From a virus, in the IMG/VR virus record IMGVR_UViG_3300009149_000020, positions 18,827 through 82,826 of that record: a stretch of 64,000 nt of DNA; one strand, 5' to 3'. The notes below the pieces were generated by a model. That model was not told the DNA's origin. It worked only from the letters and a program-made list of their open reading frames with translations, and did no database searches. A program made the position numbers and the translations under genes. Every line of letters starts with the position of its first letter. Within the stretch, counting starts at the first letter, position 1. Of this stretch, positions 59,810 to 64,000 are shown one piece after another.

Positions 59810-60565
59810 ATGGCATTTGATTGCACCGATGATGACAACAGGATGATGGCTATCCTAACTAAGCTTAGAGAAAAATATCCTATTCCTCTTGAGGATATAG
59901 AATTTGCTAGAAATCGACCAAATCCTGAACATAGGCAAGGTTATTATGAAGCTGTTAACTGGGATGACGATAACGCAAAACTAGACGCTGCTCCTAAGAT
60001 AAGGTATATTTACTATGCTAAATGGTCTTGGGAGGACGAAGCTGCTATAAAAGATATTGATCTTTCGATAAGAGCTGCTTACTTTACAAATAATCCTAAA
60101 GATGAGAGAGCTAAAGAAGCTCCAGAATTTTCTATACAGATGCAATACTTTGCCAACAACCCACTTGACCCAGTTGCAGCTGTTCATTCAAATGAATTTA
60201 TAAGACTTCAATATCATCAAGCTTCCTCGTGGAAAGACTATTCATGGTATAACGATGAAAGCATAATGATTATCAGAATGGGCTTTCTAAATTGTACTGA
60301 CTTTACTATCACAGAATCATTCTATCAAGCTCTTGAGAAACTATTCACAACGCAATTCTGCACAAGCACCGTAAACTTAAAAATTGTACTTAGAAGACTT
60401 GATGCTATAGTGCTGGCTGCTCTTGCTTTTAGAAAGATTATTGATCCAAATGTTAAAAATATTATACAACAAGTATTAAAGGAGAAACAAAATGTCGCCG
60501 AAATATCAAGATCCACGGATAGCTTACATACCGATGACTCGGACAGCCCTGAAGAGGGCTATTAG
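59810..60565 (+). CDS. Fourth member of the 22-24 residue repeat family
   Basis: This protein of 251 residues has consecutive units IRYIYYAKWSWEDEAAIKD, IRAAYFTNNPKDERAKEAP, IQMQYFANNPLDPVAAVHS and IRLQYHQASSWKDYSWYND, followed by MGF and a helical C-terminal domain. It matches 37026 and 38098 but sits 21 kb away beside the RNA polymerase genes. The NNP turns resemble variant leucine-rich (LRV) repeats. It overlaps the next gene by 74 nt, unusual in this genome. Confidence 0.65.
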   Translation: MAFDCTDDDNRMMAILTKLREKYPIPLEDIEFARNRPNPEHRQGYYEAVNWDDDNAKLDAAPKIRYIYYAKWSWEDEAAIKDIDLSIRAAYFTNNPKDERAKEAPEFSIQMQYFANNPLDPVAAVHSNEFIRLQYHQASSWKDYSWYNDESIMIIRMGFLNCTDFTITESFYQALEKLFTTQFCTSTVNLKIVLRRLDAIVLAALAFRKIIDPNVKNIIQQVLKEKQNVAEISRSTDSLHTDDSDSPEEGY

Positions 60566-61145
60566 AAAACAATGTCAATTTGTTTATGCCAGGGTACTAT
60601 CTCAGAGTCCCTTAGGTAATGTGCTGTGCAATCCTTTAGTTAGTGCATGGGCTAGAGGTTTTCAATATAGATGGTACGAAAGAACAGAAGAGTTAAACTT
60701 AGTAATTCATTGGCATGCGTTAATGTTCTGTCCTAATGTTTGCAGGTTGATTAAAATGCAGCCTCAAATAGCGTGGGACGTATTTGAAAACTTATACAAG
60801 AACACAGATATAGCAATGCTTGACAATTCAACTAAGTTATTGATAGAAAACATAAACGATACTCGTACTGTATTACAAAAACTGGAACCCGGAATAAATG
60901 AGTTAGAATTAAATAGAAGAGCTAATGTATTAGGTCATCAGGTCATTCCACAGTTAGTACTTGATTTCTTCTTTAACGAGCAGTTCATAATAGCACAAAC
61001 AAAAAAGTTTTTAAGAAATTTAAATATGTTAACCGAAGTTAAACACTTACTGTTCTCTGGTGTTACACAAGCACCGTTTATGCGTGAAGGTATTACTGCT
61101 TATTTAGAAGAGAGTGAAAATAATAATAAAGAGAGTATTACTTAA
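60492..61145 (+). CDS. Hypothetical protein (217 aa)
   Basis: Not recognised. Basic N terminus (TRTALKRAIRKQCQF) and otherwise helical. ATG at 60492 follows AAAGGAGAAACAAA inside the preceding gene, so the 74-nt overlap is real if both starts are used. Confidence 0.5.
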   Translation: MSPKYQDPRIAYIPMTRTALKRAIRKQCQFVYARVLSQSPLGNVLCNPLVSAWARGFQYRWYERTEELNLVIHWHALMFCPNVCRLIKMQPQIAWDVFENLYKNTDIAMLDNSTKLLIENINDTRTVLQKLEPGINELELNRRANVLGHQVIPQLVLDFFFNEQFIIAQTKKFLRNLNMLTEVKHLLFSGVTQAPFMREGITAYLEESENNNKESIT

Positions 61146-61146
61146 C

Positions 61147-61314
61147 ATGAGGACTTTAAATACCGGAGCATTTTTATTCGTTGATACTGATGGCGAGCTT
61201 TCAGTCAGGATAAGAACAGACGTCTCTGGTATAGGTGAGTTCGACGAAGTAGTAAAGATACCGAAGGATGATGCAGAGCAGTTGCTCGAGTGGTTAACTA
61301 AAAATAAAAAATAA
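61147..61314 (+). CDS. Hypothetical small protein (55 aa)
   Basis: Start at 61147 has only a weak upstream AAAGAGAG, so translation may depend on coupling (the previous stop is 2 nt before). Begins MRTLNTGAFLFVDTDGELSV and ends EQLLEWLTKNKK. Not recognised. It is the last protein gene before the tRNA region. Confidence 0.45.
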   Translation: MRTLNTGAFLFVDTDGELSVRIRTDVSGIGEFDEVVKIPKDDAEQLLEWLTKNKK

Positions 61315-61319
61315 AAAGG

Positions 61320-61348
61320 TTGACAAGTACGTTTTTCGGGTCTATACT
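61320..61348 (+). promoter_or_regulatory. Consensus sigma70-type promoter upstream of the tRNA region
   Basis: TTGACA (61320-61325), exactly 17 nt, then TATACT (61343-61348). An A-rich tract (AAAAATAAAAAATAAAAAGG) directly upstream could be an UP element. Transcription would begin near 61355, giving a leader of about 190 nt before the terminator. Confidence 0.85.
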
Positions 61349-61373
61349 CATATTAAGAAGGAAACTAAAACAA

Positions 61374-61484
61374 ATGTTATCACGAATGAGAAATTATTTT
61401 AGCACAGTATCAGGAACCGTACAGGGTTGTTCCATTAATATAAAATGGAATAATGATGCGGAACATTCGGAGTTATATATGTAG
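61374..61484 (+). CDS. Possible 36-codon leader peptide
   Basis: The frame begins MLSRMRNYFSTVSGTVQGCS and ends HSELYM, preceded by GAAGGAAACTAAAACAA. It lies within the leader RNA after the promoter. The RNA inside it can form hairpins (GGAAC 61413-61417 with GTTCC 61429-61433; TTCCATT 61430-61436 with AATGGAA 61444-61450). Its TAG stop lies inside the element complementary to the terminator loop. A translated leader controlling attenuation is plausible but unproven. Confidence 0.4.
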   Translation: MLSRMRNYFSTVSGTVQGCSINIKWNNDAEHSELYM

Positions 61485-61551
61485 TTGCCTTTTTACACAT
61501 AAAGATAGAAACCCAAAGCTGGGGAGGCAACTACACCTCCTCAGCTTTTTT
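61480..61551 (+). promoter_or_regulatory. Attenuator-like RNA switch: anti-loop element plus terminator
   Basis: TGTAGTTGCCT (61480-61490) is perfectly complementary over 11 nt to AGGCAACTACA (61525-61535). The latter covers the whole 8-nt terminator loop and three bases of its left stem. The pairing could act as an antiterminator or as a pseudoknot with the terminator hairpin. The leader ORF stop codon (61482-61484) lies in the upstream arm. Confidence 0.6.
61515..61551 (+). terminator. Intrinsic terminator before the tRNA array
   Basis: AAAGCTGGGGAGG (61515-61527) pairs over 13 positions, with one G-U, with CCTCCTCAGCTTT (61536-61548). The loop is CAACTACA and the T-run spans 61546-61551. 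Strong Rho-independent form, 9 nt before the first tRNA. Confidence 0.9.
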
Positions 61552-61560
61552 GTTATTAAC

Positions 61561-61647
61561 GGAGAGATAGTCTAATTGGCAAGACAGCAGGCTGTAACCC
61601 TGTCGCTAAAACTAGCATTGGAGGTTCGAGTCCTTCTCTCTCCACCA
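61561..61647 (+). tRNA. tRNA-Tyr (GTA)
   Basis: Acceptor GGAGAGA/TCTCTCC, anticodon loop CTGTAAC, long variable arm as usual for bacterial tRNA-Tyr, A73 and encoded CCA. First gene of the array. Confidence 0.93.
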
Positions 61648-61654
61648 GACATTG

Positions 61655-61742
61655 GGTGGTATGTAGATTAGATCCCTGGCTTAGGGGAAGACGTCTTAAC
61701 CTAAGTGAAGACTAATAGAACGCCACCGCTATTAAGCCAAGG
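61655..61742 (+). other. Structured non-coding spacer between tRNA-Tyr and tRNA-His
   Basis: No T-loop or tRNA fold is present, yet several helices are possible: GGTGGT (61655-61660) with GCCACC (61722-61727); CCCTGGCTTA (61674-61683) with TAAGCCAAGG (61733-61742), one mismatch; CTTAGG with CCTAAG; and the palindrome AAGACGTCTT (61688-61697). It may be a small RNA, a processing element or a decayed gene. Confidence 0.45.
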
Positions 61743-61758
61743 TAAAACTTGGTAGAAC

Positions 61759-61835
61759 GTGGCCGTTGGCAAAATGGATAAGCCACCAGATTGTGGTTCT
61801 GGTCATTGGGGGTTCAAGTCCCCTCGGTCACCCCA
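61759..61835 (+). tRNA. tRNA-His (GTG)
   Basis: Acceptor GTGGCCG/CGGTCAC, anticodon stem CCAGA/TCTGG with loop TTGTGGT, C73 and encoded CCA. The base before position 1 is C, not the encoded G-1 expected to pair with C73 in bacterial tRNA-His. Confidence 0.9.
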
Positions 61836-61911
61836 GCGGGTGTAGCTCAGTTGGTAGAGTTCCTGCCTTCCAAGCAGACTGTCGCGAGTTCGAGCCTCGC
61901 TACCCGCTCCA
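61836..61911 (+). tRNA. tRNA-Gly (TCC)
   Basis: Acceptor GCGGGTG/TACCCGC, D stem GCTC/GAGT, anticodon loop CTTCCAA with one mismatched outer stem pair, T73 and encoded CCA. It abuts tRNA-His with no spacer. Confidence 0.9.
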
Positions 61912-61948
61912 GAAAATTATACTCAGGAGGGTATAAAAATATAACAAG

Positions 61949-61976
61949 TAGGGGTATGGTGTAGTCTGGTAACATG
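61949..61976 (+). pseudogene. Truncated tRNA 5' half
   Basis: AGGGGTA, TG and a D arm (GTGT...ACAT) look exactly like positions 1-26 of a tRNA. The sequence then runs straight into tRNA-Trp one base later, with no anticodon arm, T arm or 3' end. Its amino-acid identity cannot be read. Confidence 0.55.
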
Positions 61977-61977
61977 T

Positions 61978-62052
61978 AGACCCGTGGTGTAATGGCTAGC
62001 ATTACTGTCTCCAAAACAGTTGATGAGGGTTCGAGTCCTTCCGGGTCTGCCA
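61978..62052 (+). tRNA. tRNA-Trp (CCA)
   Basis: Acceptor AGACCCG/CGGGTCT, anticodon stem ACTGT/ACAGT with loop CTCCAAA, G73 as in bacterial tRNA-Trp, and encoded CCA. Confidence 0.93.
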
Positions 62053-62061
62053 AACAAATGA

Positions 62062-62138
62062 AGCCGAGTGTCCGAGTGTGGCTCAGGTGGAAGACTGCAA
62101 ATCTTTCTACGTCGGTTCAAGTCCGACCTCGGCTTCCA
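62062..62138 (+). tRNA. tRNA-Cys (GCA)
   Basis: Acceptor AGCCGAG/CTCGGCT, anticodon loop CTGCAAA, U73 as expected for Cys, encoded CCA. The D arm is atypical. The acceptor stem is identical to that of tRNA-Gln at 63170. Confidence 0.88.
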
Positions 62139-62139
62139 A

Positions 62140-62216
62140 GGACCAGTAGCTCAAATGCGTAGAGCTCCCGGCTCATAACCGGATGGTTGAAGGTTCGAGT
62201 CCTTTCTGGTCCACCA
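62140..62216 (+). tRNA. tRNA-Met or tRNA-Ile2 (CAT)
   Basis: Acceptor GGACCAG/CTGGTCC is fully paired at 1-72, so this is not an initiator. Anticodon loop CTCATAA, A73, encoded CCA. A CAT anticodon may be Met or, after lysidine modification, Ile. No other Ile tRNA is in the array. Confidence 0.9.
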
Positions 62217-62255
62217 AAAGATTAAGGAGAAGATAAATATAGAAGTAAGTTAAAT

Positions 62256-62332
62256 GGGTCCGTAACTCTAATTGGGAGAGTGTCTGCCCTGCAAGCAGAA
62301 AGTTGAGAGTTCGAGTCTCTCCGGATCCACCA
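62256..62332 (+). tRNA. tRNA-Ala (TGC)
   Basis: Acceptor GGGTCCG/CGGATCC, including a G-U at 3-70 as in bacterial tRNA-Ala, anticodon stem TCTGC/GCAGA with loop CCTGCAA, A73 and encoded CCA. Confidence 0.93.
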
Positions 62333-62340
62333 GAAAGTAA

Positions 62341-62417
62341 GCCCTGGTATATCAATTGGCTAGATAGTCGGTTTTGTAATCCGAAGGCTGTAGGTTCGAG
62401 TCCTACCCAGGGCCCCA
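62341..62417 (+). tRNA. tRNA-Thr (TGT)
   Basis: Acceptor GCCCTGG/CCAGGGC, anticodon loop TTTGTAA with a T-T mismatch at the top of the anticodon stem, C73, encoded CCA. Confidence 0.87.
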
Positions 62418-62427
62418 AATATTACGT

Positions 62428-62515
62428 TGAGCGATGACCGAGTGGTCGAAGGTGGATGGCTGTTAACCATTTAGGAGAAATCCTCACGTAGGTTCAAATC
62501 CTACTCGCTCAGCCA
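62428..62515 (+). tRNA. tRNA-Asn (GTT) with a long, class II-like variable arm
   Basis: Acceptor TGAGCGA/TCGCTCA, anticodon stem GATGG/CCATT with loop CTGTTAA, G73 and encoded CCA. The variable region includes AGGA/TCCT around GAAA, a hairpin expected in Ser, Leu or Tyr tRNAs but not in Asn. Confidence 0.85.
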
Positions 62516-62525
62516 AACTTTACGT

Positions 62526-62601
62526 GGTCCCATCGTCTAATGGCTTAGGACGGCAGACTTTCTATCTGCAAATGTCGGTTCGATTCCGACTGGGACTACC
62601 A
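62526..62601 (+). tRNA. tRNA-Glu (TTC)
   Basis: Acceptor GGTCCCA/TGGGACT, anticodon stem GCAGA/TCTGC with loop CTTTCTA, A73 and encoded CCA. Confidence 0.93.
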
Positions 62602-62611
62602 AACATTACGT

Positions 62612-62686
62612 CGGTGTGTAGCCAAACGGTAAGGCATCGCCCTTTTAAGGCGAGGATTGGAGATTCGACTTCTCCCACACCGACCA
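62612..62686 (+). tRNA. tRNA-Lys (TTT)
   Basis: Acceptor CGGTGTG/CACACCG, anticodon stem TCGCC/GGCGA with loop CTTTTAA, A73, encoded CCA. The following 72 nt up to 62758 contain nothing I can identify. Confidence 0.92.
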
Positions 62687-62758
62687 GCTAGTAAGTATTA
62701 ACATATATAACAATAGTTTTTAATGGAGGTACGGTAGTAATAACAGTTTAAGAAACGT

Positions 62759-62836
62759 TGCGGGATGACGCAGTCTGGTCAGCGTGCAAGCCTCATAAGC
62801 TTGAAGTCGAGGGTTCAAATCCCTCTCCCGCTACCA
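62759..62836 (+). tRNA. tRNA-Met (CAT), initiator-like acceptor
   Basis: Five-prime TGCGGGA and three-prime TCCCGCT pair except at 1-72 (T-T mismatch), the hallmark position of initiator tRNAs. Body sequence (TGACGCAGTCTGGTCAGCGT) and CTCATAA loop resemble bacterial tRNA-fMet. The anticodon stem lacks the three consecutive G-C pairs. A73 and CCA are encoded. Confidence 0.85.
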
Positions 62837-62837
62837 A

Positions 62838-62913
62838 GGGTGATTAGCTCAGCTGGGAGAGCACCTCTTTTACACGGAGGGGGCCGGCAGTTCAATCCTG
62901 TCATCACCCACCA
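62838..62913 (+). tRNA. tRNA-Val (TAC)
   Basis: Acceptor GGGTGAT/ATCACCC, D stem GCTC/GAGC, anticodon loop TTTACAC, A73 and encoded CCA. Confidence 0.93.
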
Positions 62914-62914
62914 G

Positions 62915-62990
62915 GCGGTTATAGTTCAGTTGGAAGAACATCTGCTTGCCATGCAGAAGGTCGTGAGTTCGAACCTCACTAACCGCTCCA
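62915..62990 (+). tRNA. tRNA-Gly (GCC)
   Basis: Acceptor GCGGTTA/TAACCGC, anticodon stem TCTGC/GCAGA with loop TTGCCAT, T73 and encoded CCA. Second Gly isoacceptor in the array. Confidence 0.93.
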
Positions 62991-62991
62991 C

Positions 62992-63073
62992 GGTGGTATG
63001 GTCTAGTTAGGTCTAGGACGCCTGGTTGTCAGCCAGGAAACTTTCGGGGGTTCAAATCCCCCTACCACCGCCA
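62992..63073 (+). tRNA. tRNA-Asp (GTC)
   Basis: Acceptor GGTGGTA/TACCACC, anticodon stem CCTGG/CCAGG with loop TTGTCAG, G73 and encoded CCA. The variable loop (AAACTTTC) is slightly long. Confidence 0.9.
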
Positions 63074-63075
63074 AA

Positions 63076-63162
63076 GGAAGGCTCGCCTAATTGCGCAGGG
63101 CAGCAGACTTGAAATCTGCCGGGGTAAAACCTGTGGGGGTTCGAATCCCTCGCCTTCCGCCA
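63076..63162 (+). tRNA. tRNA-Ser (TGA)
   Basis: Acceptor GGAAGGC/GCCTTCC, anticodon stem GCAGA/TCTGC with loop CTTGAAA, long variable arm as expected for Ser, G73 and encoded CCA. Confidence 0.93.
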
Positions 63163-63169
63163 AAAGTAA

Positions 63170-63244
63170 AGCCGAGTGGTGTAATCGGCAACACGAAAGA
63201 CTCTGACTCTTTCGTTCAAGGTTCAAATCCTTGCTCGGCTTCCA
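63170..63244 (+). tRNA. tRNA-Gln (CTG)
   Basis: Acceptor AGCCGAG/CTCGGCT, anticodon stem AAAGA/TCTTT with loop CTCTGAC, T73 and encoded CCA. The acceptor is identical to that of tRNA-Cys at 62062. Confidence 0.88.
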
Positions 63245-63251
63245 GATATGT

Positions 63252-63327
63252 GCCGCTTTCGTATAGTTGGTCTGTACGCTGGATTGAAGCTCCAGAGGTC
63301 TCCGTTCGATCCGGAGGGGCGGCACCA
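63252..63327 (+). tRNA. tRNA-Phe (GAA)
   Basis: Acceptor GCCGCTT/GGGCGGC with two G-U pairs, anticodon stem CTGGA/TCCAG with loop TTGAAGC, A73 and encoded CCA. Confidence 0.92.
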
Positions 63328-63335
63328 AATATTGT

Positions 63336-63411
63336 GCTCCTGTGCGCCAACTGGATGGCAAACGGCCTTCTAAGCCGTAACATGCAGGTTCGAGTCCTGC
63401 CAGGAGTACCA
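63336..63411 (+). tRNA. tRNA-Arg (TCT)
   Basis: Acceptor GCTCCTG/CAGGAGT, anticodon stem ACGGC/GCCGT with loop CTTCTAA, A73 and encoded CCA. Reads AGA/AGG, codons favoured by AT-rich genes. Confidence 0.92.
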
Positions 63412-63419
63412 GTAAGTGA

Positions 63420-63496
63420 GGGGATGTGGCGCAACTGGACAGCGCTACTGACTTCGGATCAGAAGGTTGAGGGTTCGAATCCTTCCATCCCCGCCA
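63420..63496 (+). tRNA. tRNA-Arg (TCG)
   Basis: Acceptor GGGGATG/CATCCCC, anticodon loop CTTCGGA with one mismatched outer stem pair, G73 and encoded CCA. Confidence 0.88.
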
Positions 63497-63537
63497 AACC
63501 CTTCGCACCAAGTGCGACAGTGAAACACCTGTGGGTT
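63497..63537 (+). other. Small RNA-like three-way junction between tRNAs
   Basis: AACCC (63497-63501) can pair with GGGTT (63533-63537), enclosing hairpin TCGCAC/GTGCGA around CAA and a second hairpin ACAGTG/CACCTGT around AAA with one bulge. The fold is compact but is not a tRNA. Confidence 0.45.
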
Positions 63538-63567
63538 AAGATGTTTGACATTATATAGTTATTGCGT

Positions 63568-63643
63568 GGCCCTATAGTTTAGGGGTTTAGAATACTGGCC
63601 TCTCAAGCCAGAGACAGCAGTTCGATTCTGCTTAGGGCTACCA
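63568..63643 (+). tRNA. tRNA-Glu (CTC)
   Basis: Acceptor GGCCCTA/TAGGGCT, anticodon stem CTGGC/GCCAG with loop CTCTCAA, A73 and encoded CCA. Second Glu isoacceptor, reading GAG; last gene of the array. Confidence 0.9.
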
Positions 63644-63662
63644 AACTTCTTCAGTGAAAAAT

Positions 63663-63699
63663 TAAGAAAAAATAGGTAGTTTTTCTTACAATTTTTTTT
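63663..63699 (+). terminator. Probable terminator of the tRNA array
   Basis: TAAGAAAAA (63663-63671) and TTTTTCTTA (63680-63688) form a 9-bp AT-rich stem, followed after CAA by eight T residues. The stem is weak, but placement after the last tRNA supports termination. Confidence 0.5.
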
Positions 63700-63744
63700 A
63701 AGGTTACTGATCTTTTTCTATGAAAACAATAAGGAGGAAATGTT

Positions 63745-64000
63745 ATGAAATGTCAAAAGTTTGAAGTCAACTTCGTTTCTTATGATGGCAAGTACCCTTG
63801 TCTATGTTTCGGCACACTTGTGCTCTCATTAAATGGTAAGAATATAACTTTTCCTTCATCTTGTTTGTCTTCCGGAGGAAGTACGTACTTCACCAATGAT
63901 TATGCAGAGAGTCATGTAGAACGAGGGTCTTGGTCTATAAGCGACTGGCCTGAAGGTTGGCCTGAATGTGCAAAGAGACAAGCGGAAGATGTTGTTAACA
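63745..64000 (+). CDS. Hypothetical protein, cut by the window end
   Basis: The ATG follows AATAAGGAGGAAATGTT and the frame stays open to the last base (85 codons visible). It begins MKCQKFEVNFVSYDGKYPCL and later has WSISDWPEGWPECAKRQAED. Beta-rich, Cys- and Trp-containing; not recognised. Confidence 0.6.
   Translation, partial: MKCQKFEVNFVSYDGKYPCLCFGTLVLSLNGKNITFPSSCLSSGGSTYFTNDYAESHVERGSWSISDWPEGWPECAKRQAEDVVN

Noticed and set aside
61355-61560. T-box riboswitch controlling the tRNA array
   Set aside because: No T-box consensus (AGGGTGGNACCGCG-like) or specifier-loop arrangement was found; the leader-peptide/pseudoknot reading fits better.
62765-63558. Protein-coding frames across the tRNA array on both strands
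   Set aside because: They translate tRNA sequence; the tRNA folds and encoded CCA ends explain the region fully.
1-64000. CRISPR array, insertion sequence or transposase, integrase
   Set aside because: No regularly spaced direct repeats and no transposase or integrase motifs were seen; repeats found are in-frame coding repeats.
1-64000. Alternative genetic code (stop recoding) as in some giant gut phages
   Set aside because: TAA, TAG and TGA all end well-bounded genes immediately before new ribosome-binding sites and starts.

Overview
The window looks like part of a large, AT-rich tailed-phage genome. Essentially every gene is on the + strand. Genes are tightly packed, often with 1-8 nt stop/start overlaps (ATGA, TAATG, TGATG), and nearly all follow a strong AGGAGG-type ribosome-binding site. 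TAA, TAG and TGA all act as ordinary stops, so no recoding is evident. The strong Shine-Dalgarno signals and two good TTGACA/TATACT promoters fit a bacterial host such as a Firmicute or spirochaete. The host cannot be fixed from the sequence. No structural, packaging or lysis genes were recognised.

Layout. (1) 1-39.8 kb is an accessory region of about 75 small genes, most without recognisable function. It holds twelve ankyrin-like solenoid genes and three of the four members of a second repeat family with 22-24 residue units. Recognisable islands are a DmpA/P1-type self-processing peptidase, a multi-HTH DNA-binding protein, a peptidyl-tRNA hydrolase 2-like protein, a protein combining a sigma-region-4-like HTH with two RNA polymerase alpha-CTD-like domains, a 923-residue secreted protein ending in a PD-(D/E)XK-like nuclease signature followed by a lipoprotein, a Lar-like zinc protein, a YopX-like protein, a CI/LexA-type repressor lacking the Ser/Lys dyad, and an RtcB RNA ligase.
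(2) 39.8-53.1 kb is the replication and recombination block: SbcD-like nuclease, family-4 UDG / 3'-5' exonuclease / family A DNA polymerase fusion, ssDNA-binding-like protein, RecA/UvsX-like recombinase, resolvase-like PD-(D/E)XK nuclease, sigma-like protein, SbcC-like ATPase, and a protein joining a LigD-type 3'-phosphoesterase to an archaeo-eukaryotic primase-like domain.
(3) 53.2-61.3 kb carries full-length RNA polymerase beta' and beta genes (beta' first), a 40-residue zinc ribbon and several unknown genes, including the fourth 22-24 residue repeat protein.
(4) 61.3-63.7 kb is a non-coding regulatory leader followed by 21 tRNA genes, all with encoded CCA.

How the parts fit. The phage probably runs part of its transcription with its own beta/beta' core; the sigma-like protein and the alpha-CTD protein are candidate partners. 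The tRNA array, RtcB and Pth2-like protein suggest upkeep of the tRNA pool. The array appears to be preceded by a consensus promoter, a 36-codon leader ORF and an intrinsic terminator whose 8-nt loop is exactly complementary to RNA at the leader stop codon. This is an attenuator-like or pseudoknot arrangement and the most unusual regulatory structure here. The other leading candidates for undescribed biology are the LigD-like PE-primase fusion, the sigma4/alpha-CTD fusion, the secreted nuclease plus lipoprotein, and the ankyrin family sharing a C-terminal motif.
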